DNA from: RPQJ01 sp044226195
GTDB taxonomy: Bacteria > Pseudomonadota > Gammaproteobacteria > Steroidobacterales > Steroidobacteraceae
Reading direction: 5' to 3'
DNA: 64,000 bases
NCBI GenBank assembly: GCA_044226195.1
Contig: JBGAHO010000010.1
Span: 1 to 64,000 of the forward strand
Shown: piece after piece, positions 26,208 to 33,351 of the stretch
Numbering within the stretch: position 1 is the first letter of the stretch
Layout of the letters: each line of letters opens with the position of its first letter
Program-made: the position numbers and the translations under genes
Notes under the pieces: model-generated
Database searches by the model: none
Seen by the model: only the letters and a program-made list of their open reading frames with translations
Told to the model about the DNA's origin: nothing

Positions 26208-26365
26208 CCTGGGGTCCGTTCGACCGTCCTCGTCCGGCCGACGAGTCCACGGCGACTGCGCGGACCTGCGCAAAATCGCCGTTTCGGGTCGTCCGGCCCA
26301 GTCCGCAAAAAATATTTTTTCGCGCACGCACGCGCCCTGACGATCGCCGGCCTTGCAACACGTGA

Positions 26366-26377
26366 CCCCGTACGGGG
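26366..26377. promoter_or_regulatory. Palindromic site CCCCGTACGGGG, copy 1
   Basis: Perfect 12-bp dyad. The core CCCGTACGG recurs at 26465-26474 and partly at 26442-26450, the last two being 23 bp apart. A repeated short palindrome next to a LuxR-type regulator gene suggests its operator; this is inference. Confidence 0.45.
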
Positions 26378-26441
26378 CAACTCGATGCCACGGACGATCG
26401 GCCAGCCATCGAATCTCGCCAGTGAAGATTCTGTCAGGCAT

Positions 26442-26474
26442 CCCGTACGACGCGCGCCCGCAATCCCGTACGGG
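26442..26474. promoter_or_regulatory. Paired CCCGTACG sites, copies 2 and 3
   Basis: CCCGTACGA at 26442-26450 and the perfect dyad CCCGTACGGG at 26465-26474 lie 23 bp apart, about two helical turns. Each is preceded by AT(C), so ATCCCGTACG is shared. They are candidate tandem sites for the FixJ/NarL-type regulator encoded just upstream. Confidence 0.45.
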
Positions 26475-26540
26475 CTTGCCCGACGACGCTTGCAACGTGC
26501 GCTCCAAGCGCCTGCGCGTGCGCGTGACGATGAAACACAA

Positions 26541-26563
26541 CTGTCACACGCGGTTTCTCTAAT
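26541..26563 (+). promoter_or_regulatory. Pho-box half-site with -10 element before the porin gene
   Basis: CTGTCAC (26541-26547), preceded by a degenerate copy ATGAAAC, stands 10 nt before a -10-like TCTAAT (26558-26563). That is the spacing expected when PhoB replaces a -35. Another CTGTCA occurs at 26431. A Pho link would suit the following pst genes, but the first repeat is poor. Confidence 0.35.
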
Positions 26564-26633
26564 CGCGCCCCGAACAGCCGGGCATGCCACGCAGCCCGCG
26601 CATTTCGGCAGCGATCCACGAGGTACGGACAAC

Positions 26634-27686
26634 ATGCGGACACAGTCAATCCTGGCGACGATCATCCTCGCCTGCGTCTCATCGGGCGCCCACGCCGTCG
26701 ACGTCACCGAGAAGACGTCGGTGAGCGGCAAGGCGTTCATCGACCTGACGAACATCGACCAGCAGTCGGACGGCGACAGCACCGATGCGAGCGGCACGGG
26801 CCTCGACGTCAAGCGCTTCTACCTCGGCATCGACCACGTCTTCGACTCGACGTGGTCCGCGAACCTCACCACCGACTTCAACTACGTGGGCAACGACGGC
26901 GAGACCCAGCTGTACGTCAAGAAGGCGTACCTGCAGGGCAGCTTCGGCGATGCGCTGTTCGTGCGCGCCGGCTCGGCCGACCTGCCCTGGGTACCTTTCG
27001 TCGAAGGCCTCTACGGGTACCGCTACGTCGAAAACGTGCTGGTCGATCACCTCAAGTTCGGCACGTCGGCGGACTGGGGCGTGCACGCCGGTGGCAAGCT
27101 GGCGAACGGTCTCGTGAGCTACGCCGCCTCGGTCGTCAACGGTGCGGGTTACAAGAACCCGACGCGCTCGAAGAGCGTCGACGTCGAGGGACGCATCAGC
27201 GTCGTGCCGGTCGAGGGCCTGACCCTCGCGGCGGGCTTCTACAACGGCAAGCTCGGCCAGGACAAGGAGAGCACGGACGCGCAGCACACGGCGCAGCGCT
27301 ACGACGCGCTCGTCGCGTACGTCAACTCGCGGTTCCGCGCGGGCGCGGAGTACTTCCAGGCCAAGGACTGGAAGCAGGTGCTGAGCACCTCGTCGGACAA
27401 GGCCGATGGCTACTCGCTCTGGGGCGCCTACAACTTCAACGACCGCATGTCGGCCTTTGCCCGCTACGACAGCGCCAATCCCAGCAAGGACCTGAATCCC
27501 GACCTGTCCAGCGATTACTTCAACGTGGGCTTCGCCTACCGGCCGCGCAAGAACGTCGATCTCGCCGTCGTCTACAAGGAGGACAAGGTCGACAACGGCC
27601 TGCTCGCGACCTCCAACGGCACCATCGGCGGCGTGAACGACGGCAAGTACCGGGAAGTGGGCCTCTGGGCCCAGGTCGGATTCTGA
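26634..27686 (+). CDS. Outer-membrane porin (phosphate-porin O/P-like)
   Basis: Beta-barrel porin of 350 residues with signal peptide (1-21) and C-terminal aromatic residue (WAQVGF). The body alternates short aromatic strands and Gly/Asp loops (DVKRFYLGIDHVFDSTWSANLTTDFNY, YFNVGFAYRPRKNVDLAVVYKED). The layout resembles OprO/OprP-type porins, and the location just before pstS supports a phosphate role. The class is safer than the substrate. An 18-bp palindrome separates it from pstS. Confidence 0.75.
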   Translation: MRTQSILATIILACVSSGAHAVDVTEKTSVSGKAFIDLTNIDQQSDGDSTDASGTGLDVKRFYLGIDHVFDSTWSANLTTDFNYVGNDGETQLYVKKAYLQGSFGDALFVRAGSADLPWVPFVEGLYGYRYVENVLVDHLKFGTSADWGVHAGGKLANGLVSYAASVVNGAGYKNPTRSKSVDVEGRISVVPVEGLTLAAGFYNGKLGQDKESTDAQHTAQRYDALVAYVNSRFRAGAEYFQAKDWKQVLSTSSDKADGYSLWGAYNFNDRMSAFARYDSANPSKDLNPDLSSDYFNVGFAYRPRKNVDLAVVYKEDKVDNGLLATSNGTIGGVNDGKYREVGLWAQVGF

Positions 27687-27724
27687 GTCGGGCGTCCACG
27701 CATTCCATCGAGTTAATCAACCGA

Positions 27725-27742
27725 GCGCGCCCCGGGGCGCGC
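27725..27742. repeat. 18-bp perfect palindrome between porin and pstS
   Basis: GCGCGCCCC followed directly by its complement GGGGCGCGC. In RNA this makes a strong hairpin 18 nt before the pstS ATG with no T-run. It could attenuate or process the transcript and let pstS be expressed at a different level from the porin. Confidence 0.45.
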
Positions 27743-27760
27743 GAGCAAGGAGTCAACGAC

Positions 27761-28816
27761 ATGATCACCCTGAAGCACGCCGCACGCGCGGCGACCCTCG
27801 CCGTTCTTTCGACCATGGCCCTCGCGGCCGCCACGGCGGCCGACCTCTCGGGTGCCGGCGCGACGTTTCCCTATCCGATCTATGCCAAGTGGGCCGAGGC
27901 CTACAAGGCGAAGACCGGGATCGGCCTCAACTACCAGTCGATCGGTTCGGGGGGCGGCATCAAGCAGATCAAGGCGGGCACCGTCACGTTCGGAGCGTCG
28001 GACAAACCGCTCGAGGCGAAGGAACTGAACGAGTCGGGCCTGACGCAGTTCCCGATGATCATCGGCGGCGTCGTGCCCGTGGTGAACGTGCCGGGCCTCG
28101 CTCCGGGTGCGCTGCAGCTGGACGGCCCGACGCTCGCCAGCATCTACCTCGGCGAGATCACGACCTGGAACGACCCGCGCATCCGCAAGCTGAACCCGAA
28201 GCTCGCGCTGCCGGCACTGGCCATCGCGCCGATCTATCGCTCGGACGGCTCGGGTACGAACTTCCTGTTCACCTACTATCTGTCCGGCGCCAGCGCGAGC
28301 TTTCGCACGAAGATCGGCGCCAACACCTCGGTCGAGTGGCCGTCGGGCATCGGCGCGAAGGGCAATGAAGGCGTCGCCAACATGACCGGCCAGACGCAGG
28401 GCGCGATCGGCTACGTCGAATACGCCTACGCCAAGCAGAACAAGATGACCTACGTGATGCTGAAGAACCGGGCGGGTCGCGTGGTCGCGCCGAACGCCAA
28501 GGCGTTCCAGGCGGCAGCGGCCAACGCCGACTGGGCCAAGTCCGAGGGCTACTACCTCATCCTCACCGACCAGCCGGGCGCCGAGAGCTGGCCGATCACC
28601 GGTGCCAGCTTCATCCTGATTCACCGGGATCCGACGGACCCGGCGGCCGTCCGCGCCGCGCTCGACTTCTTCGACTGGGCCTACCACGACGGCGCCGATC
28701 TCGCCGCGCAGCTCGACTACGTGGCCATCCCCGCCAACGTGGTGAAGCTGGTCGAGGGCTCTTGGCAGGCGTCCATCCGCTCGCAGGGCAAGCCGGTTTG
28801 GTCGCCGAAGCGCTGA
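27761..28816 (+). CDS. pstS: Phosphate ABC transporter substrate-binding protein PstS
   Basis: Periplasmic phosphate receptor of 351 residues. The signal peptide ends near ATAADLS. Phosphate-site segments are GAGATFPYPIYAKW, YQSIGSGGG, FGASDKPL and RSDGSGT, all conserved in PstS. It delivers phosphate to PstCA in the inner membrane. AAGGAG lies about 9 nt upstream of the ATG. It overlaps the start of pstC. Confidence 0.95.
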   Translation: MITLKHAARAATLAVLSTMALAAATAADLSGAGATFPYPIYAKWAEAYKAKTGIGLNYQSIGSGGGIKQIKAGTVTFGASDKPLEAKELNESGLTQFPMIIGGVVPVVNVPGLAPGALQLDGPTLASIYLGEITTWNDPRIRKLNPKLALPALAIAPIYRSDGSGTNFLFTYYLSGASASFRTKIGANTSVEWPSGIGAKGNEGVANMTGQTQGAIGYVEYAYAKQNKMTYVMLKNRAGRVVAPNAKAFQAAAANADWAKSEGYYLILTDQPGAESWPITGASFILIHRDPTDPAAVRAALDFFDWAYHDGADLAAQLDYVAIPANVVKLVEGSWQASIRSQGKPVWSPKR

Positions 28817-29766
28817 CACTGGGCAACGGGCGGCGTCGCGGGAGGCGCAGGGAGCGCGCCTTCCGCGGCGCATCGCTCGCGAGTGCCCTGCTCGTCCTCG
28901 CCCTGCTCGGCGGCATCGTGGTGTCGCTGACGCTGGATGCCTGGCCGGCCTTGCGCACGTTCGGCCTGTCCTTCGTCACGGCCGAGCACTGGAACCCGGT
29001 GACCGGGAAATTCGGCGCGTTCGCCGCCCTCTACGGCACGCTCGTCACGTCGGCGATCGCGATGTGCGTCGCGCTGCCGGTCAGCTTCGGCATCGCGATC
29101 TTCCTCACCGAGACCTGTCCGCTTCGATTGAGGACGCCGCTCGCCACCGTCATCGAGCTGCTGGCTTCGGTGCCGAGCATCGTGTTCGGCCTGTGGGGGC
29201 TGTTCGTGCTGGCGCCCGTGCTGCAGCGTTCGGTCCAGCCGTGGCTGATCGCGCACCTCGGAGCCTTGCCGGGGCTCGGCAAGCTCTTCGCGGGGCCGCC
29301 CTTCGGCATCGGCCTGCTCACCGCCGGCCTCATCCTCGCCCTCATGGTGGTGCCTTTCATCACGGCCGTCATGCGCGAGGTCTTCACGATCACGCCCACT
29401 GCGCTGAAGGAAGCGGCCTACGGCCTCGGCGCGACGCAATGGGAGGTCGTCTGGGACGTCGTCGTGCCCTGGTCGCGTCCTGGCATCATCGGCGGCGTGA
29501 TGCTGGGCCTGGGGCGCGCCCTCGGCGAGACGATGGCGGTCACCTTCGTCGTTGGCAACGCCCACCGCGTCAGTGGCTCGCTGCTCGCGCCCGGCACCAC
29601 CATCGCGGCATCCATCGCGAACGAGTTCACCGAAGCGGTCGGCGACCTGTACACATCGGCCCTGCTCGCGCTCGGCCTGCTGCTGTTCGTGATCACGTTC
29701 AGTGTCATTGCCACGGCGCGCCTGCTGCTCGGTCGACTCGAGCGTGGCGCCGGAGCCCGCGAATGA
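28798..29766 (+). CDS. pstC: Phosphate ABC transporter permease PstC
   Basis: Inner-membrane permease of about 322 residues with six helices and the ABC-coupling loop LKEAAYGLGATQWEVVWDVVVPWSRPGI. It carries the PstC-specific GFGIAIFLTE-like segment (SFGIAIFLTETCP) and VPSIVFGLWGLFVLAP. No ATG fits; TTG codons at 28762 and 28798 are both possible, and the later one is used because it leaves a normal-length basic N-terminus (NGRRRGRRRERAFRG). Either way it overlaps pstS. Confidence 0.9.
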   Translation: MVAEALTLGNGRRRGRRRERAFRGASLASALLVLALLGGIVVSLTLDAWPALRTFGLSFVTAEHWNPVTGKFGAFAALYGTLVTSAIAMCVALPVSFGIAIFLTETCPLRLRTPLATVIELLASVPSIVFGLWGLFVLAPVLQRSVQPWLIAHLGALPGLGKLFAGPPFGIGLLTAGLILALMVVPFITAVMREVFTITPTALKEAAYGLGATQWEVVWDVVVPWSRPGIIGGVMLGLGRALGETMAVTFVVGNAHRVSGSLLAPGTTIAASIANEFTEAVGDLYTSALLALGLLLFVITFSVIATARLLLGRLERGAGARE

Positions 29767-30614
29767 GCCTGCGACGCCGACGCCTCATGAACCGGCTGGC
29801 GTTCACGCTATCGGGCCTCGCAGCCCTGGCGGGCGTCGCGGCACTCGGCGCCCTGCTGTGGACGCTGATTTCCCGCGGCCTCCCGGGCCTGACGCCCACC
29901 GTCTTCATGCAGAGCACGCCCGCGCCCGGCAGCGCCGGCGGTCTCGCCAACGCGATCGTCGGCAGCGTGCTGATGACCCTGCTCGGCATCGCCGTCGGCG
30001 CGCCGCTCGGCCTGCTGGCCGGGACCTACCTGTCGGAGTACGGGCGCGGCAGTCGACTCGCGGCGCTCATCCGCTTCGTGAACGACGTGCTGCTGAGCGC
30101 GCCGTCGATCATCGTCGGCCTGTTCGTCTATGCGATCGTGGTGCTCCGCCAGGGTCATTTCTCGGCGCTGGCCGGGGCGCTCGCGCTGGCCATCATCGCG
30201 GTGCCGGTGATGGTGCGCACGAGCGAGGACATGCTGCGCCTCGTGCCGGTCTCGCTGCGCGAAGCATCCGCGGCCCTCGGAGCGAACCCATACCAGACCA
30301 TCCTGTGGACGATCTACCCGGCGGCGCGCAGCGGACTCGTCACGGGTCTGCTGCTCGCGGTTGCCCGCGTCAGCGGTGAGACGGCGCCGCTGCTGTTCAC
30401 GGCGCTCAACAACCAGTTCTGGAGCCTGCGGCTCGACGGCCCCATGGCCAACCTCCCGGCCGTGATCTTCCAGTTTGCAATGAGCCCCTACGAAGACTGG
30501 CAGCAGCTCGCCTGGACCGGGGCGCTGCTGATCACCGGCTTCGTGCTGGTGCTGAGCATCCTCGCGCGCACACTGTCGTCCCTGTTCGGCGGCAATTCCT
30601 CGCGCAAGGGCTGA
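29763..30614 (+). CDS. pstA: Phosphate ABC transporter permease PstA
   Basis: Second permease of 283 residues, six helices. It has SAPSIIVGLFVYAIVV, the coupling loop LREASAALGANPYQTILWTIYPAARSGLVTG and the PstA block RVSGETAPLLFTA(L)NNQFW. It overlaps pstC by 4 nt (ATGA). The expected pstB ATPase and phoU do not follow; the next gene is a ClC channel. Confidence 0.95.
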   Translation: MSLRRRRLMNRLAFTLSGLAALAGVAALGALLWTLISRGLPGLTPTVFMQSTPAPGSAGGLANAIVGSVLMTLLGIAVGAPLGLLAGTYLSEYGRGSRLAALIRFVNDVLLSAPSIIVGLFVYAIVVLRQGHFSALAGALALAIIAVPVMVRTSEDMLRLVPVSLREASAALGANPYQTILWTIYPAARSGLVTGLLLAVARVSGETAPLLFTALNNQFWSLRLDGPMANLPAVIFQFAMSPYEDWQQLAWTGALLITGFVLVLSILARTLSSLFGGNSSRKG

Positions 30615-30696
30615 ACCTGCGACACGGCGGCCGCCGGCCTCGCCGAGGCTGCCTGCTGCGGTCCGAGAAGGCGATTGATACCATCGAGCCCGCACA

Positions 30697-32505
30697 GTGC
30701 CGGGCCAGGGATGGCGCGTTGTCTTCCCGCGGGGCTCACACTTGGCCAACGATCGCCTCCGTTCCCTCGCACAGCAGCCGATCCGCCTCCTCACGCGAGC
30801 GAGGTTGCTGCTGCTCGGTCGCGAGGAACTGAATGGTCTGGTGTTCTGGGCTGCGCTCACCGGGTTCCTCGGTGCCCTGGCCAGCGTCCTGTTCCGCGAA
30901 GGCATCCGGTTGTTCGAGTGGCTGCTGACCGGTGAGACCACCGGGCTGGTCGCCGCGGCGAGCAGCCTGCCCGGCTGGCAACGCGTCGCGACGCCCACGC
31001 TCGGCGGCGTCGCGGCCGGGCTCGCGCTGCATTTCGGCGCGCAACTCGTCGGGCAGCGTCGGTCGCTCGATTACATGGAGGCCGTCGCCGTCGGCGACGG
31101 CACGATCGCGGCCCGCCCCACGCTGGTACGCAGCCTGTCCTCGCTGCTGACGATCGGATCGGGCGGCTCGATCGGCCGCGAAGGCCCCATGGTGCAGCTG
31201 GCCGCACTGATCGGCTCCAAGCTGGGCCTCCTGTCGAAGGCCCCGGTGCCGCGCAGGCGACTGCTGGTCGCCTGCGGCGCCGCCGCTGGCATTTCCGCGG
31301 CCTACAACGCGCCGATCGCGGGCGCGCTGTTCGTGGCCGAGATCGTGATGGGCTCGATCGCCATGGAGAGCTTCGGCCCGCTGCTCGTCGCCTCGGTCAC
31401 GGCCAACGTGACGATCCACCGCTTCCTCGGCTACGGGCCGGTCTTCGCCGTGCCGCACATGCAGTTCGGCAGCAACTGGGAGCTGTTCTTCTACGGCACG
31501 CTCGGCGTGGTGATCGGCCACCTCGCGCCGCCCTTCCTCGCGCTCCTCGAGCGTGCGAAGCACGCCTTCCAGGCGCTGCCCGTCCCGATCTACCTGCAAC
31601 TCGGGCTCGGTGGATTGATCGTGGGGCTGATCTCGCTGGCCGTGCCCCAGGTGTGGGGCAATGGTTACAGCGTCGTCGGCACCATCCTGAATGGCCAGCT
31701 GCTCGGCTGGCTGCTGGCCGTCGTGCTCGTGGCGAAGGTCATCAGCACCGCGGCGACCGTCGGCTCCGGTGGCGTCGGCGGCGTCTTCACGCCGACCCTG
31801 TTCGTCGGCGCCGCCGTCGGCGCGTTGGCGGGTGCGCTGCTGCACGTCGTGTTCCCGGGCGCATCGTCATCGACCGGTGCGTACGCGCTCGTGGGGATGG
31901 GCGCCTTCCTGGCGGCAACCACCCACGCGCCGTTCATGTCGATCCTGATGATCTTCGAGATGACCCTGGACTACGAAGTCGTGCTGCCGCTGATGCTCGC
32001 CTGCGTGACGGCCCACTTCACCTCGAAGGCGTACCGCCAGGGCCGCTCGGTGTACGACGAGTCGCTGCGTCCGGATGAACGCAGCGGGGAGCCGGAGTGG
32101 CACCTGCGCACGGTGCGGGCGCTGGTGAAGCCTGCGGCGGCCGTGGTGTCCGAGCAGACGAGCGTGCGTCACATGCTCGACGGCCTGCCGCGCCGGCCGG
32201 TGCAGGCTGTCTACGTCGTCGACGCCTCGTACCAGTTGCTGGCGGCCCTCGACCCGCGTCGCGTGCTCGCGGACGTGCGCGAGCAGCGTGTCGACCCGGA
32301 CCGGCCGGTCGGTACCCTCGCCACACCCGTGCCGTTCGTGCTCACGCCCGAGATGTCCCTGACCGGTGCGCTGGATGGCTTCCTGCGCGAGCGGGCCAAG
32401 GTCCTGCCCGTGACGTCTGGACACTGGCACACGACGCTGCTCGGCGAGGTCTCGCGCCACGACCTGCTGCTCGCGCTGCAGGACCGCATCGGGGGCAAGG
32501 GCTGA
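30697..32505 (+). CDS. ClC family chloride channel/antiporter with CBS domains
   Basis: Membrane protein of about 602 residues. The ClC core (about 60-430) carries GSGGSIGREGP (the gating Glu is in GREGP) and the filter segment GGVFTPTLFVGA. The C-terminal part (about 470-590) is a pair of CBS domains (VSEQTSVRHMLDGLPRRPVQAVYVVD... and LTPEMSLTGALDGFL). The first filter reads GSGGS-IGREGP. The start is uncertain: GTG at 30697 is the longest and TTG at 30742 has a better purine-rich leader. It lies 82 nt after pstA, possibly in the same unit. Confidence 0.85.
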   Translation: MPGQGWRVVFPRGSHLANDRLRSLAQQPIRLLTRARLLLLGREELNGLVFWAALTGFLGALASVLFREGIRLFEWLLTGETTGLVAAASSLPGWQRVATPTLGGVAAGLALHFGAQLVGQRRSLDYMEAVAVGDGTIAARPTLVRSLSSLLTIGSGGSIGREGPMVQLAALIGSKLGLLSKAPVPRRRLLVACGAAAGISAAYNAPIAGALFVAEIVMGSIAMESFGPLLVASVTANVTIHRFLGYGPVFAVPHMQFGSNWELFFYGTLGVVIGHLAPPFLALLERAKHAFQALPVPIYLQLGLGGLIVGLISLAVPQVWGNGYSVVGTILNGQLLGWLLAVVLVAKVISTAATVGSGGVGGVFTPTLFVGAAVGALAGALLHVVFPGASSSTGAYALVGMGAFLAATTHAPFMSILMIFEMTLDYEVVLPLMLACVTAHFTSKAYRQGRSVYDESLRPDERSGEPEWHLRTVRALVKPAAAVVSEQTSVRHMLDGLPRRPVQAVYVVDASYQLLAALDPRRVLADVREQRVDPDRPVGTLATPVPFVLTPEMSLTGALDGFLRERAKVLPVTSGHWHTTLLGEVSRHDLLLALQDRIGGKG

Positions 32506-32515
32506 CCCGACGGCG

Positions 32516-32547
32516 AAAAAAAACGAGGCGGCCACGGGGCCGCCTCG
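32516..32547 (-). terminator. Rho-independent terminator of the nrdJ operon, possibly bidirectional
   Basis: Perfect 10-bp arms CGAGGCGGCC and GGCCGCCTCG with a 4-nt loop. On the minus strand the hairpin is followed by eight Ts, about 90 nt beyond the nrdJb stop. The stem also lies just after the ClC stop codon on the plus strand. Confidence 0.85.
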
Positions 32548-32638
32548 GGAGTACGCGCAACGCCCGGTCAGAGGCGTCCTGGGTCATCAGGTGGCCGGCG
32601 GGAATTCCAGCCTCTGCGCGTGGGGAACCTTCAAATCA

Positions 32639-33349
32639 TCAACCGCACTTCGAGTCGCCGCAGTTCAGGCACGTCATGCAGCCGTCCATCATCACCACGG
32701 CCGCGGTGCTGCACTTGAGGCACAGCTGCGCGCCCTGTGGGTATTCGCTCTTGGCGAACGCGTCCTGCTGCTTCTGCCGCGCCTCGAATTCCTGCCGCTT
32801 TTCCTCGATGAGCTTCTTGCGATGCTCGTCCATCTCCGGATTGCGCAGCAGGCCGATCATCTGCAGGTGCTTCTCGATCACGTGGCCCAGCTCGGCGATG
32901 ATCGAGGGCATGAACTTGCCGCCCGCCTGCCAGTAGCCGCCGCGCGGGTCGAACACCGCCTTCAGCTCCTCGACCAGGAAGGTGACGTCGCCGCCCTTCC
33001 TGAACACCGCCGAGATGATGCGCGTCAGCGCGACGATCCACTGGAAGTGATCGAGGTTCTTCGAGTTGATGAAGATCTCGAACGGCCGGCGCTGCTCGTG
33101 CTCGGTGCCCTCGTTCAGCACGATGTCGTTGATGGTCACGTACATCGCGTGGTCGGAGACCGGCGTCTTGATCTTGTAGGTCGAGCCGATGAGCATCTCC
33201 GGACGCTCGAGCTTCTCGTGCATCCAGATGACGTTCGGGCTGCGCGCGTCGACCACCGGCTCCTTGGCATCGGGCTTGGCAGACGGCTGCTCGCCGGGCT
33301 TCACGACCCGGTACTTGACGATCTTCTTGTCGATTCGGGTGGCGCTCAT
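32639..33349 (-). CDS. nrdJb: Class II ribonucleotide reductase C-terminal subunit NrdJb
   Basis: Protein of 236 residues, the split-off C-terminal part of an adenosylcobalamin-dependent reductase. It ends with a Cys-rich tail (CLKC...CMTCLNCGDSKCG) that carries the redox-active thiols re-reducing the active site. The middle (EIFINSKNLDHFQWIVALTRIISAVFRKGGD) is typical. It begins 2 nt after nrdJa, as in Pseudomonas and Xanthomonas relatives. Confidence 0.9.
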   Translation of the reverse strand: MSATRIDKKIVKYRVVKPGEQPSAKPDAKEPVVDARSPNVIWMHEKLERPEMLIGSTYKIKTPVSDHAMYVTINDIVLNEGTEHEQRRPFEIFINSKNLDHFQWIVALTRIISAVFRKGGDVTFLVEELKAVFDPRGGYWQAGGKFMPSIIAELGHVIEKHLQMIGLLRNPEMDEHRKKLIEEKRQEFEARQKQQDAFAKSEYPQGAQLCLKCSTAAVVMMDGCMTCLNCGDSKCG

Positions 33350-33351
33350 CG

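Larger units (their letters stand above)
26208..26633. promoter_or_regulatory. Regulatory intergenic region (426 nt) before the porin-pst genes
   Basis: No gene is seen. The region contains a perfect 14-bp AT palindrome (AAAAAATATTTTTT, 26307-26320), three CCGTACG-centred sites and a Pho-box-like half-site close to a -10. The base composition and density of dyads mark it as a control region for the downstream porin and pst genes. Confidence 0.5.

Noticed and set aside
26307..26320. AAAAAATATTTTTT as a terminator of the response regulator
   Set aside because: It has no GC stem and lies 100 nt past the stop codon; it looks more like an AT-rich promoter or protein-binding element.
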